Assembly: GCA_040752855.1 (NCBI GenBank)
Contig: JBFMHP010000021.1
Coordinates: 124,001 to 188,000, forward strand
From: JBFMHP01 sp040752855
Lineage (GTDB): Bacteria > Pseudomonadota > Gammaproteobacteria > RBG-16-57-12
Direction: 5' to 3'
Length of the DNA stretch: 64,000 nucleotides
Part shown: positions 15,967 through 24,989 of the stretch, in pieces
Layout: every line of letters begins with the position of its first letter
Numbering within the stretch: the stretch's first letter is position 1
Notes under the pieces: generated by a model
What the model saw: the letters and a program-made list of their open reading frames with translations, nothing else
Database searches by the model: none
What the model was told of the DNA's origin: nothing
Program-made: the position numbers and the translations under genes

Positions 15967-16893
15967 CTAACGCCGCCCCGGTATCACCGGCAGGGTGCTG
16001 CTGAGGATCGCCGCTTCGTTGATCATGAAGTCCTTGAAGGCCTGGCAGACGGCTGAGAGTCGCTTGCCCTGGCGGTGGACCACGCACCACTGGCGCACGA
16101 TCGGAAAGTCTTCGATATCCAGCACGGCCAGGCAGCCGGTGTGCAGCTCCAGGCCGAGGGTATGGATCGAGACGATGCCCAAGCCGAGGCCGGCCATGAC
16201 CGCCTGCTTGATGGCCTCGTTGGAGGTCATCTCCATGCCGGTGTGCAGGAAGATATCGCGTTCGGCAAAGAAACGCTCCATGGCGATACGGGTGCCCGAG
16301 CCCTTTTCACGCACGACAAAGGTCTCCCGCTCCAGGCGGGAGAGCGGGATCTTGTGCTTCTGGGCCAAGGGATGATCGATGTGGGCGATGACCACCAGGG
16401 CGTTTTCCATGAAGGGGGTGGCGATTAAGTCGAGATCGGCGGGGGGTTGCCCCATGATGACGAGGTCCTTTTCATTGGCTTCCAGCTGCTGCAACAGGGT
16501 CTGCCGGTTGGAGACATCCAGCCGGATCGTCACGCCCTCGAAGCGCTTGGCGAAGATGGCGAGCAGCGGGGTGATGATGTAGTTGGCGGTGCTGACCACC
16601 GAGATATCGAGCAGGCCGTGGCGCGCCCCGCGCAGATCGTCGATCACGGCGTCGGCCTCGTCGAGCAGCTCGATGATGCGCCGGCTGTAGTGCTGGATCT
16701 CCTTGCCGGCCTCGGTCAGATAGAGTTTGCGACCCATTTGTTCGAACAAGGGAATACCGACCTGATCCTCAAGCTGCTTGACCTGCATGGAAACGGCCGG
16801 CTGGGTCAGGTGCAGTTCCTCCGCCGCCCGGGTGTAGTTCATGTGGCGGCAGACGGAGTCGAAGATCTTCAGCTGGCGAATAGTCAGATGCAT
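15967..16893 (-). CDS. LysR-family regulator, CbbR-like
   Basis: A 308-residue regulator. The N-terminal winged helix MHLTIRQLKIFDSVCRHMNY and LHLTQPAVSMQVKQLEDQVG is very close to CbbR, the activator of Calvin-cycle operons. The effector domain follows (about 90-300), with VVREKGSGTRIAMERFF near the ligand pocket. No RuBisCO or other cbb gene lies in the window, so the target is uncertain; the divergent neighbour is psiE. An AT-rich palindrome between the two is a candidate LysR site. The final segment PVIPGRR is short and unremarkable. Confidence 0.85.
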   Translation of the reverse strand: MHLTIRQLKIFDSVCRHMNYTRAAEELHLTQPAVSMQVKQLEDQVGIPLFEQMGRKLYLTEAGKEIQHYSRRIIELLDEADAVIDDLRGARHGLLDISVVSTANYIITPLLAIFAKRFEGVTIRLDVSNRQTLLQQLEANEKDLVIMGQPPADLDLIATPFMENALVVIAHIDHPLAQKHKIPLSRLERETFVVREKGSGTRIAMERFFAERDIFLHTGMEMTSNEAIKQAVMAGLGLGIVSIHTLGLELHTGCLAVLDIEDFPIVRQWCVVHRQGKRLSAVCQAFKDFMINEAAILSSTLPVIPGRR

Positions 16894-16905
16894 AATGCTG
16901 GCTCT

Positions 16906-16925
16906 ATGAATATAATTATAAACAT
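16906..16925. promoter_or_regulatory. AT-rich palindrome, candidate LysR operator
   Basis: ATGAATATAATTATAAACAT is nearly palindromic, centred between the divergent LysR and psiE starts (85-base gap). LysR proteins usually bind such T-rich interrupted dyads and repress their own gene. No experimental support can be inferred. Confidence 0.4.
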
Positions 16926-16977
16926 AAGCTAGTTTTATGGTTTTGGATAGGGTTCAAACACCCGGTTAAGGAGAGTT

Positions 16978-17397
16978 ATGAAACGCGACGTGAAGGTCTT
17001 CGCCCATGGTTCGCTCAGTATCATCGAGGGCATCGGGCTGTTGATCGTGACCATTGCCACGCTGGTGGCTACCGGTCAGGAAGTGATGATCATGATCAAT
17101 GCGGGCAAGGTGACGCTGGCGGACATCCTGCTGCTGTTCATCTACCTCGAGATCTTCGCCATGATCGGTATCTACCTCAAGGCGCATCGCCTGCCGGTGC
17201 GCCTGCCGATCTACATCGCCATGGTGGCCCTCGCCCGGTATCTGATCCTGGACATGAAGGCGATGGACAACTGGCGCATGCTGGCGGTTGCCGGGGCGAT
17301 TTTCCTGCTGGCGGCGACGGTATTGCTGCACCGCTATGGCCACACCAAATTCCCGTATCTGGAAGAATCGACGTCCAAGCGGCCAGGCGAGGGTTGA
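16978..17397 (+). CDS. psiE: PsiE family inner-membrane protein
   Basis: A 139-residue protein with four membrane helices (about residues 13-33, 45-66, 78-97 and 102-122). The sequences KVTLADILLLFIYLEIFAMI and LPVRLPIYIAMVALARYLIL are hallmark PsiE segments. PsiE was named for phosphate-starvation induction in E. coli; its molecular role is unknown. AGGAGAG precedes ATG at 16978. No Pho box was seen here, and the divergent LysR gene may control it. Confidence 0.85.
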   Translation: MKRDVKVFAHGSLSIIEGIGLLIVTIATLVATGQEVMIMINAGKVTLADILLLFIYLEIFAMIGIYLKAHRLPVRLPIYIAMVALARYLILDMKAMDNWRMLAVAGAIFLLAATVLLHRYGHTKFPYLEESTSKRPGEG

Positions 17398-17463
17398 AAT
17401 TCGCGCATAAACGCCGATAGTTAAATCATGGGCCTGCGGGCCCGGGCGAATCGGAGAGGGTTT

Positions 17464-17874
17464 ATGCGTACACGTATCCATGAGGTGCCCGCCTATCATG
17501 TCGAGACCATCGCGGTGGAGGCTGCGCGCTACAATCTCATCCATTTGGCGCTGAGTCGCCTAGGCACGCCGCTGCGATTGGAACTCACGGGCCTGAGGGG
17601 GCTCGACATGCTGCTGGACACCGATCTGTGGGTCTGCGTCGACCGCACCGCCCTGGATCTGCCCATCCTGGCCTGGACGGTCTTCGACGACCACCAGCGC
17701 AGCGATCTCCAGGCGCCGGTCACCTGCCAGTTGCGCCACTATCATGCCCGCACCGATGTCTTGCTGCCGCGCCTGTGGAAGACGCTGGAAGCCCTCTTGA
17801 ACGAGCGCCTGCACGCGGGGCACGATGACCGGCCCGCCACCGTCACATCGCTCGATGAGTGGAACAGGCGTTGA
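17464..17874 (+). CDS. Hypothetical cytoplasmic protein
   Basis: A 136-residue protein with no signal peptide, membrane helix or motif I recognise. It starts MRTRIHEVPAYHVETIAVEA and is rich in Leu, Arg and Asp, consistent with a soluble alpha/beta protein. ATG at 17464 follows GGAGAGG; the frame also opens 12 codons earlier without a ribosome site. It lies between psiE and the copper-efflux cluster, 32 bases before the next gene, so it could share that transcript. Confidence 0.6.
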   Translation: MRTRIHEVPAYHVETIAVEAARYNLIHLALSRLGTPLRLELTGLRGLDMLLDTDLWVCVDRTALDLPILAWTVFDDHQRSDLQAPVTCQLRHYHARTDVLLPRLWKTLEALLNERLHAGHDDRPATVTSLDEWNRR

Positions 17875-17906
17875 CATTTTCGACCGCTTGGCCTATCCTC
17901 TTATAC

Positions 17907-18248
17907 ATGAAACCACTTTCCAGACGCATTCATTGGCTATTGATCCTGGCGCTGCTCGCCGCGCCGGTGCAAGGCGTCTTTGCCGCCATTGCCGCGGCGG
18001 ACGCGCACGATCATGCCGTCATGATGTGTCATGGCACGATGGATGATGCCTCCGCCATTTCAGGCGCGAACGCCGATCAGGACGACGGCACCTGCCACAG
18101 CATGAGCCATTGCTGCGGCGTATTCTTCGGCGGGGCGCCTTTTATCGTGGCCGCGCCCGCCAACGACTTTTCACCGGGCGGCCACGCCCGTCTCTATCTC
18201 ATCGATCTTCCCCGTTTGGGTGAGCCTCCCAGAAGCCTGCATGCCTAA
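17907..18248 (+). CDS. Small secreted Cys/His-rich protein (DUF2946-like) of the copper cluster
   Basis: A 113-residue protein with a signal peptide (cleavage near AAPVQGVFA). The mature part has HDHAVMMCHGTMDD and later CHSMSHCCGVFFGG, a Met/His/Cys pattern suited to Cu(I)/Ag(I) binding. Similar small proteins stand directly before cusCBA operons in many proteobacteria. The stop codon sits inside a short GCATGCC/GGCATGC dyad (18239-18255). ATG at 17907 was chosen because the signal peptide starts there with MKPLSRR. Confidence 0.65.
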   Translation: MKPLSRRIHWLLILALLAAPVQGVFAAIAAADAHDHAVMMCHGTMDDASAISGANADQDDGTCHSMSHCCGVFFGGAPFIVAAPANDFSPGGHARLYLIDLPRLGEPPRSLHA

Positions 18249-18379
18249 GGCATGCTGAGCGATGTGAAATCCACACACTTGCGCGCCCCGCGCGCGTTGT
18301 CTTAAATCCCGGCATGCCTTGATCCGTCCCGTGACCTTTGCGTCAGCGGGGAATCGATTTGCAATGGAAAGGTATGGCG

Positions 18380-19642
18380 ATGATACGTACGTTTTTGAGA
18401 TTTCTCTTATCTGCCGTCGGCGGTCTCTGGCTGTCGACGGGGGCCGCCGAGGTGGCCGAATTGAGCGTGGACCAGGCGGTGGCACTGGCCCTGCAACACT
18501 ATCCGGCGCTCTCCGAGCAACAGGTGCGCGTCCAGGCGCTGGAACAGACCGTGGTCCAGCAGACCAGCCTGCCCGATCCGCGCCTGAGTCTGGGCCTGAC
18601 CAATGTCCCGGTGAACAGTCTGTCGCTGTCCGAGGAACCGATGACCATGATGGAGATCGGTCTGAGCCAGCCTTTGCCGTATCCGGGCAAGCGCGGCTTG
18701 CTGCAGGGGCAGGCGCGCGCGATGCAGGAGGCCGGTGTGCAGGAGCTGAGCGAGGCGCGCCTGCAAGTCGCCAGCGAGGTGCGCCAGACGTGGTGGGCGC
18801 GTTACGGTGTGGATCGCGCACGCGAGATCCTCACCTACAACCAGGAACTGCTGCGCCAGATCGTCGGCATCGCGCAGACCAAGTACAAGGTGGGGCAGGG
18901 CCTGCAACAGGATGTGCTGCTCGCGCAGCTCGAACTCTCCAAGCTGCTCGAACGCGATCTCATGCTCAAGCGCGAGGCCCTTGCCTTGCAGTACCGCCTC
19001 AATAGGCTCATAGGGCAGGCGCCCGAGGCGGAGCTGTGGTTGCCCGGAAAAACGGATACGGTGCTGCCGAATTTGCGGCCCGTAGCGCAGTTGGTCGAGG
19101 CAGCCATGGCGGCCCGGCCGCAACTGCGCGCGCAACAGGCGCGGGTGCGCGCCTCCGAGAAGGGGGTGGAACTGGCCCGCCGAGATTACTATCCCGACTT
19201 CGAGGTCGGCGCGAGTTACGGACAGCGCAGCGGCTACGACGATATGGTCAGCGTGATGTTCTCGATGAATCTCCCGATTTACACCGCGCGTAAGCAAGAT
19301 CCCATGCTCGCCCAGCGCAACAGCGAGGTGCTCGGCGAGCGGTATCGTCTGGAAGACATCCAGGCGCAGATCGCCGCGCGCGTGCGCGAGCTGGTGGCGC
19401 GTTACGACGAGGCGCGGGCGCGGGTAGCGCTGCTCAAGACCGGCATCCTGCCGCAGGCGCGCCAGACCGTGGATTCGATGCTGGCCGGCTATCAGGTGGG
19501 CAAGGTGGATTTCCTGGCGCTGACCGGCGCCGAGGTCACCCAGTTCGATTATGAAACCCAATATTGGCAGACCTACAGCGAGGCGCAGCAGACCCTGGCC
19601 GCCTTGCAGGCCGAGGTCGGCGAGGAGTCGATTCATGAATAA
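18380..19642 (+). CDS. cusC: Outer-membrane efflux channel of a Cu/Ag RND system (CusC/TolC family)
   Basis: A 420-residue TolC-family protein. It has a signal peptide (about residues 1-23), then two repeated halves of long amphipathic helices. ELSVDQAVALALQHYPALSE opens the first half and the second carries LARRDYYPDFEVGASYGQRS. DPRLSLGLTNVPVN matches heavy-metal RND channels. ATG at 18380 gives better ribosome-site spacing (GGAAAGG) than ATG at 18374. The adaptor gene overlaps its 3' end by eight bases. It should form the trans-envelope duct with CusB and CusA. Confidence 0.85.
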   Translation: MIRTFLRFLLSAVGGLWLSTGAAEVAELSVDQAVALALQHYPALSEQQVRVQALEQTVVQQTSLPDPRLSLGLTNVPVNSLSLSEEPMTMMEIGLSQPLPYPGKRGLLQGQARAMQEAGVQELSEARLQVASEVRQTWWARYGVDRAREILTYNQELLRQIVGIAQTKYKVGQGLQQDVLLAQLELSKLLERDLMLKREALALQYRLNRLIGQAPEAELWLPGKTDTVLPNLRPVAQLVEAAMAARPQLRAQQARVRASEKGVELARRDYYPDFEVGASYGQRSGYDDMVSVMFSMNLPIYTARKQDPMLAQRNSEVLGERYRLEDIQAQIAARVRELVARYDEARARVALLKTGILPQARQTVDSMLAGYQVGKVDFLALTGAEVTQFDYETQYWQTYSEAQQTLAALQAEVGEESIHE

Positions 19643-21029
19643 GCAACTCGTATTGACCGCAGTGATCGCCGTGGCGGCCGGTCTGGCCGGCGGTTATTTC
19701 CTGGCCGAGCGGCCGCAGCAGTCCACGGGCGAGATGTCCGCCGCGCAACCCAGCGCCGAGCGCAAGGTGTTGTTCTGGCGCAATCCGATGAATCCCGCGA
19801 TCACCTCGCCGGTCTTCACCAAGGACGAGATGGGCATGGATTACCTGCCGGTCTACGCCGATGAGGGGGAGGCGAAAGAAGCCACCGGCACGGTGAAGAT
19901 CGACCCGACCACGGTGCAGAACATCGGCGTGCGCACCGCCGAGGCCACCCAACAGGCATTGGCGCGCAAGATCCGCGCCCTCGGGCGCGTGGCCTACGAC
20001 GAGGGGCGGCTCACGCGGCTGCATCCCAAGACCGAAGGCTGGATCGAGCAGTTGTATGTGGAGAAGACCGGCGAGCATGTCGCGCGCGACGCCATGCTGC
20101 TCAGCATCTACTCGCCGCAGCTGGTGAGCAGTCAGCAGGAGTATCTGCTGGCGGTTAAAAACCACCAAGCGCTGAAGGACAGTCCGTATGAAGACATCCG
20201 CCAAGGCGCGGCGGAACTGGTGCAGAGCGCGCGCGAGCGATTGGAGCTGCTCGATGTGCCTGCGCATCAGTTGCATGAGCTGGAGCAGAATCAGCGCATC
20301 CAGAAGAGCCTGCACATCCACTCGCCGTTCGATGGCGTCGTGATCAATGTCGGCGCGCGCAAAGGCCAATACGTCACGCCCGAGACCGAGCTCTACATGC
20401 TGGCGGATCTCTCCAAGGTGTGGGCGTTTGTCGACGTTTACGAGGACGAGCTGCCGTGGGTGCGGGTCGGCGATCAGGCACAGATGACCGTTGCTGGCGC
20501 GCCGGGCAAAACCTTCACCGGCAAGGTGAGCTACATCTATCCCTACATGGAGGCCAAGACGCGCACCGCGCGTGTGCGCCTCGAGTTTGACAACCGCGAG
20601 CAACTGCTCAAGCCGGATATGTACGCCGAGGTGCAGGTGCAGGCCGCGCGCCAGACGCATGCCGTGGTGGTGCCGAGCGAGGCGGTGGTGCGCTCCGGTG
20701 ACCGCAATCAGGTGTTCGTACAACGCGAACCGGGCAAGTTCGAACCGCGCGAGGTGCGTCTGGGCCTAAGCTCTGAGGGCATGACGCAGATCCTCGCCGG
20801 CGTGACGGCCGGCGAGCGGGTGGTGACCTCGAGTCAATTCCTGATCGACTCCGAGTCCAAGCTGCGCGAGGCGACGGCGAAGATGTTGGAGGCGCAGGGA
20901 AGTACAACGGCTGACGAACATGCCGGTCATGACCTATCGGACTTGGACATGGAGGACATGCGTCTGGATACGCCGCCTGCACCGGTCAAGCAACCCAAAC
21001 AGGAGGCAGCGCATGATCACCAGCATTGA
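19635..21029 (+). CDS. cusB: Cu/Ag efflux RND periplasmic adaptor (CusB family)
   Basis: A 464-residue membrane fusion protein. A signal anchor (about 5-24) is followed by a short heavy-metal-binding segment (VLFWRNPMNP to KDEMGMDYLPVY), which keeps methionines but lacks the cysteines of related domains. Then come barrel-sandwich and coiled-coil parts (HPKTEGWIEQLYVEKTGEHV and SPFDGVVINVGARKGQYVTP). A His/Asp-rich C-terminal tail (DEHAGHDLSDLDMEDMRLD, ending AHDHQH) could bind metal. GAGGAG places ATG at 19635 within the end of cusC. Confidence 0.88.
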   Translation: MNKQLVLTAVIAVAAGLAGGYFLAERPQQSTGEMSAAQPSAERKVLFWRNPMNPAITSPVFTKDEMGMDYLPVYADEGEAKEATGTVKIDPTTVQNIGVRTAEATQQALARKIRALGRVAYDEGRLTRLHPKTEGWIEQLYVEKTGEHVARDAMLLSIYSPQLVSSQQEYLLAVKNHQALKDSPYEDIRQGAAELVQSARERLELLDVPAHQLHELEQNQRIQKSLHIHSPFDGVVINVGARKGQYVTPETELYMLADLSKVWAFVDVYEDELPWVRVGDQAQMTVAGAPGKTFTGKVSYIYPYMEAKTRTARVRLEFDNREQLLKPDMYAEVQVQAARQTHAVVVPSEAVVRSGDRNQVFVQREPGKFEPREVRLGLSSEGMTQILAGVTAGERVVTSSQFLIDSESKLREATAKMLEAQGSTTADEHAGHDLSDLDMEDMRLDTPPAPVKQPKQEAAHDHQH

Positions 21030-21048
21030 TGCCTCAAATACACCATTT

Positions 21049-21133
21049 GTAGGTTGGGCTGAACGCAGTGAAGCCCAACAAATCGCAGTCATGATCGTAC
21101 ACGTTGGGCTTCACTGCGTTCGGCCCAACCTAC
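21049..21133. repeat. Palindromic repeat between cusB and cusA
   Basis: Two 31-base arms, GTAGGTTGGGCTGAACGCAG and onward at 21049-21079 and its near-perfect complement at 21103-21133 (one mismatch), enclose 23 bases. Similar GTAGGTTGGGC palindromes are dispersed in many proteobacterial genomes. It lies inside the efflux operon, 14 bases before the cusA start, and would fold into a strong hairpin in the mRNA. Confidence 0.85.
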
Positions 21134-21146
21134 GGGGGGTGGCGCT

Positions 21147-24100
21147 ATGATCCAGGCGATTATCGATGCCTCGCTGCGCAATCGCTTCCTGATTCTGATC
21201 GCTGCGGTGCTGCTGGTCGCGGCGGGCGTATGGGCCGTCAAACAGACGCCGCTCGACGCCATCCCCGATCTCTCCGACGTGCAAGTGATCATCCTCACCG
21301 ATTACCCCGGCCAGGCGCCGCAGGTGGTGGAGGACCAGGTGACCTATCCGCTCACCACGGCGATGCTCTCGGTGCCGAAGGCGCGCGTGGTGCGCGGCTT
21401 TTCCTTCTTCGAGAGCTCCTTCGTGTATGTGATCTTCGAGGAAGGCACCGACATCTACTGGGCGCGTTCGCGCGTGCTGGAATATCTCAACTATGTGCGC
21501 GCCCAGCTGCCGGCAGGTGTGGCGCCGACGCTCGGGCCGGATGCGACCGGCGTGGGTTGGGTGTACGAATACGCCCTGGTCGATCGCAGCGGCAAGCACG
21601 ATCTGGCCAAGCTGCGCTCGCTGCAGGACTGGTATCTGCGCTATCAACTGCAAACCGTACCGGGCGTGGCCGAGGTCGCCTCGATCGGCGGGTATGTGAA
21701 GCAGTATCAGGTTGAGGTCGATCCCAACGCCCTGCGCGCCTACGGCATCCCGCTCGGCATGGTCAAGGAGGCGATCCAGCGCTCCAATCAAGATGTGGGC
21801 GGCCGGCTGATCGAGATGGCCGAGACCGAATACATGGTGCGCGGCCTGGGTTATATCCGTTCCATCGACGATCTCAACGCGATCCCGGTCGGCGTGGATG
21901 ACAATGGCGTGCCGGTGCGGTTGCAGGACATCGCCCACGTCCATCTCGGGCCCGAGCTGCGCCGTGGCGCGGTGGATCTCAATGGCGAGGGCGAGGTGGC
22001 CGGCGGCGTGGTGGTGATGCGCTACGGCGAGAACGCCATGGCGACCATCGAGCGGGTGCGCGCCAAACTCGAGACGCTGAAGGCCGGCCTGCCCGAAGGG
22101 GTGGAGATCGTGACGACCTATGATCGCGGCAACCTGATCCAGCGCGCGGTTGATAATCTCAATTTCAAGCTGATTGAAGAGTCCATCGTCGTCTCGATCA
22201 TCTGCATCCTGTTCCTGTTGCACGCGCGTTCCGCCCTGGTGGCCATCGTCTCGTTGCCGCTTGGCATCCTCGCCGCATTTCTCATCATGAAATGGCAGGG
22301 CATCAACGCCAACATCATGTCGCTCGGCGGGATTGCAATCGCCATCGGCGCGATGGTCGACGGGGCGATCGTGATGATCGAAAACGCGCACAAACGCTTA
22401 GAGCAGGCCGTGCTGGAAAAGGGCCGGGAGCTGCTGGCCGACGAGCGCTGGGAGACGATCGCCCAGGCCTCGAAGGAGGTCGGCCCGGCGCTGTTTTTCT
22501 CATTGCTGATCATCACCGTCTCGTTCCTGCCGGTGTTCACCCTCCAGGCGCAGGAGGGGCGGCTGTTCGCGCCGCTCGCCTACACCAAGACCTATGCGAT
22601 GGCGGCGGCCGCGATCCTCGCGATCACCTTGGTGCCGGTGTTGATGGGCTATTTCATCCGCGGGCGCATCCTGCCCGAGGCGAAAAATCCCATCAACCGG
22701 GCGCTGCACGCGCTGCACGCGCCGCTGCTCACGCAGGCGATCCGCTGGCGCGGAGTCACGCTGCTGCTGGCGGCGGTGTTGCTGGCCGTTACCGTGGTGC
22801 CCGTCACCAAGCTCGGCAGCGAGTTCATGCCGCCGCTCGACGAGGGCGACATCCTCTACATGCCGACCACCTATCCCGGCATCTCCATCACTAAGGCCAA
22901 GGAACTGATGCAGCAGACCGACCGCATCATCACCGGCTTCCCCGAGGTGGCGACCGTCTTCGGCAAGACCGGGCGCGCCGAGACGGCCACCGACCCGGCG
23001 CCGCTGTCGATGCTGGAGACCACCATCCGGCTCAAGCCGCGCGAGCAGTGGCCAAATCCGGAGAAGACCACGCGCGAGTTGATGGACGAGATGGATGCCG
23101 CGATCCGCTTCCCGGGGCTGGCCAACGCCTGGACCATGCCGATCAAGACGCGCATCGACATGCTCTCTACCGGCATCAAGACCCCGATCGGCATCAAGGT
23201 CAGCGGGCCGGATCTCGCGGTGCTGCAACAGGTCTCCGAGGACATCGAGCGCGCGCTGAAGACCCTGCCCGAGACCCTCTCGGCCTTCGGCGCTCGCGCC
23301 ATCGGCGGCTCCTACATCGATTTCATCATCGACCGGCACGCGGCGGCGCGCTACGGGCTGACGGTGGGCGATGTGCAGGACGTGATCCAGACCGCCATCG
23401 GCGGTATGAACATCACCCAGACCGTCGAAGGGCTGGAGCGTTATCCGGTGAATTTGCGCTACCCGCGCGAGCTGCGCGACAATCTCGAACAGTTGCAGCG
23501 CGTGCTCATCCCCACGCCGACCGGCAGCCAGATCCCGCTGTCGCTGGTCGCCGAGTTGAAACTCGCGCGCGGCGCCCCCGAGATCAAGACCGAAGGCTCG
23601 CGTCCCAACGCGTGGGTCTATGTCGACATCACCTCCTCGGACATCGGCGGCTACGTCGCCCAGGCCAAGCAGCTGGTGGCCGATCAGGTCAAGATCCCAC
23701 CGGGTTACAGCCTGGTGTGGTCGGGCCAGTTCGAGTACATGGAGCGGGCCAAGGCGCGGCTGATGATCGTGGTGCCGCTCACCTTGCTGATCATCTTCCT
23801 GCTGCTCTATTTCAATTTCCGCAACATCGTCGAGCCGCTGGTGGTGATGTGCTCCATCCCGTTTGCCCTGATCGGCGGTATCTGGCTGGTGTACTGGCTG
23901 GGATACAATCTCTCGGTGGCCGTGGCCGTGGGTTTCATCGCCCTCGCCGGCGTGGCCGCCGAGATCGGCGTGCTGGTGCTGACCTTCATCGACCACGAGG
24001 TCGAGCGCATGCGCCGGCAACACGGACGGCTCAGCGCCGAGCAGATCCGTTTGGCGGTGCACACCGGCGCCGCCGAGCGCGTGCGCCCCATCGCCATGAC

Positions 24101-24281
24101 CGCCACGGCGATCATCGCCGGCCTCTTGCCCATCATGTGGGGCGGGGGCACCGGCTCGGAGGTGATGAGCCGCATCGCCGCGCCCATGGTCGGCGGCATG
24201 GTCAGCACCACCGTGTTGTGCCTGCTGGTGCTGCCGGTGATCTACGGCTATGTGCTGCAATGGCGGGAACAGAAATCGTAG
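21147..24281 (+). CDS. cusA: Heavy-metal RND efflux pump (CusA family)
   Basis: A 1044-residue proton-driven pump with twelve membrane helices and two large periplasmic loops. Family marks are LDAIPDLSDVQVIILTDYPG near the N terminus, GGIAIAIGAMVDGAIVMIEN in helix 4 with the charged proton-relay residue, and DPAPLSMLETTIRLKPREQW. NAWTMPIKTRIDMLSTGIKT carries methionines of the monovalent Cu/Ag subgroup. The start at 21147 follows GGGGGGTGG, part of which lies at the end of the inserted palindrome. Its stop TAG is shared with the downstream repeat. Substrate Cu(I)/Ag(I) is inferred from family signatures. Confidence 0.92.
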   Translation: MIQAIIDASLRNRFLILIAAVLLVAAGVWAVKQTPLDAIPDLSDVQVIILTDYPGQAPQVVEDQVTYPLTTAMLSVPKARVVRGFSFFESSFVYVIFEEGTDIYWARSRVLEYLNYVRAQLPAGVAPTLGPDATGVGWVYEYALVDRSGKHDLAKLRSLQDWYLRYQLQTVPGVAEVASIGGYVKQYQVEVDPNALRAYGIPLGMVKEAIQRSNQDVGGRLIEMAETEYMVRGLGYIRSIDDLNAIPVGVDDNGVPVRLQDIAHVHLGPELRRGAVDLNGEGEVAGGVVVMRYGENAMATIERVRAKLETLKAGLPEGVEIVTTYDRGNLIQRAVDNLNFKLIEESIVVSIICILFLLHARSALVAIVSLPLGILAAFLIMKWQGINANIMSLGGIAIAIGAMVDGAIVMIENAHKRLEQAVLEKGRELLADERWETIAQASKEVGPALFFSLLIITVSFLPVFTLQAQEGRLFAPLAYTKTYAMAAAAILAITLVPVLMGYFIRGRILPEAKNPINRALHALHAPLLTQAIRWRGVTLLLAAVLLAVTVVPVTKLGSEFMPPLDEGDILYMPTTYPGISITKAKELMQQTDRIITGFPEVATVFGKTGRAETATDPAPLSMLETTIRLKPREQWPNPEKTTRELMDEMDAAIRFPGLANAWTMPIKTRIDMLSTGIKTPIGIKVSGPDLAVLQQVSEDIERALKTLPETLSAFGARAIGGSYIDFIIDRHAAARYGLTVGDVQDVIQTAIGGMNITQTVEGLERYPVNLRYPRELRDNLEQLQRVLIPTPTGSQIPLSLVAELKLARGAPEIKTEGSRPNAWVYVDITSSDIGGYVAQAKQLVADQVKIPPGYSLVWSGQFEYMERAKARLMIVVPLTLLIIFLLLYFNFRNIVEPLVVMCSIPFALIGGIWLVYWLGYNLSVAVAVGFIALAGVAAEIGVLVLTFIDHEVERMRRQHGRLSAEQIRLAVHTGAAERVRPIAMTATAIIAGLLPIMWGGGTGSEVMSRIAAPMVGGMVSTTVLCLLVLPVIYGYVLQWREQKS

Positions 24282-24359
24282 GCCGGCATAAGCGCAGCGT
24301 TGCCGGCGGCGTCCGCGTTAACCTAGTGCCGGGAACGGCTGCGCCTTATCCCGGCCTAC
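24278..24359. repeat. GTAGGCCGGC palindromic repeat, copy 1
   Basis: An 82-base element starting GTAGGCCGGCATAAGCGCAG and ending CCTTATCCCGGCCTAC; the ends are inverted repeats. The same element, with a shorter centre, occurs at 31685-31754. The element's second to fourth bases form the cusA stop codon. Confidence 0.85.
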
Positions 24360-24386
24360 GATCCGGCGATGGCGCAAAAAGACAGT

Positions 24387-24417
24387 GTAGGATGGGGGCA
24401 GCGCAGCCTAACCCATC
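24387..24417. repeat. Short GTAGGATGGG palindromic repeat
   Basis: GTAGGATGGGGGCAGCGCAG then CCTAACCCATC: a GATGGG/CCCATC dyad of the dispersed REP-like type, just downstream of the previous repeat. It may be a partial element. Confidence 0.5.
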
Positions 24418-24455
24418 ATCGCGACAAAAATGTAATCACCAACAGGAGACGATGT

Positions 24456-24932
24456 ATGAAAATCCGTTACACAATACCAATGTTGATCGCAGCCGGTCTG
24501 TGGGCATCAAGCACGGTATGGGCCGCCGAAGACACACACCATGATCACAGCAGTCACGATCATGGCGCCCATGAATCCCTCGAGGCAGGCCATAACCCGG
24601 CCGGCATGGCCCATGGCTTCCTGAAGGAACAGGAGGTGGATGGCTACAAGGTGAGCTTCCATGTCATGGGCAAGACCCCGGGAATGGATCACGGCGGCAG
24701 CCACAACCTGATGGTGAAGATCGAGGCCAAGGGCAAGGCCCTGCAGGATGTGGTGATCAACTCCAAGGTGGTCCACCCCAACGGTTCGGCGGAGACCAAG
24801 CCGCTGCTGCGCATGGGCGATTGGTATATGAACGGCTATGACTTGGCCCACGACGGAAAACATCAACTGATGATCCTGTTCAAGACGGCCGACGGTGAGA
24901 AACACAAGGCCGGGGTGTATTATCCGGAATAA
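24456..24932 (+). CDS. His-rich periplasmic protein of the copper cluster
   Basis: A 158-residue protein. A signal peptide ends near STVWAAE. The mature N terminus is HHDHSSHDHGAHESLEAGHN, a strong metal-binding tract. The rest (GYKVSFHVMGKTPGMDHGGS, then NLMVKIEAKGK and GKHQLMILFKTADGEKH) has the beta-strand pattern of YtkA/FixH-like immunoglobulin-type domains, with further Met and His. AGGAGA precedes ATG at 24456. It follows cusA and likely buffers or hands over copper in the periplasm; this is inference from composition and position. Confidence 0.65.
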   Translation: MKIRYTIPMLIAAGLWASSTVWAAEDTHHDHSSHDHGAHESLEAGHNPAGMAHGFLKEQEVDGYKVSFHVMGKTPGMDHGGSHNLMVKIEAKGKALQDVVINSKVVHPNGSAETKPLLRMGDWYMNGYDLAHDGKHQLMILFKTADGEKHKAGVYYPE

Positions 24933-24989
24933 TCCCGGTTGCGGCATGGGTAAGAAGGTGCTAATAAACAAGTGATACCAGGAACTTTT

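Noticed and set aside
15967..16893. Naming the LysR gene cbbR outright
   Set aside because: No Calvin-cycle gene is in the window; only the N-terminal similarity supports it, so it is called CbbR-like.
22500..24260. 586-codon minus-strand frame opposite cusA
   Set aside because: Shadow of the RND pump; composition is His/Gln/Arg-biased and no domain is visible.
24278..24417. Tandem repeats after cusA as a CRISPR array
   Set aside because: The repeats are self-complementary elements of different types, with no regular spacers and no cas genes.
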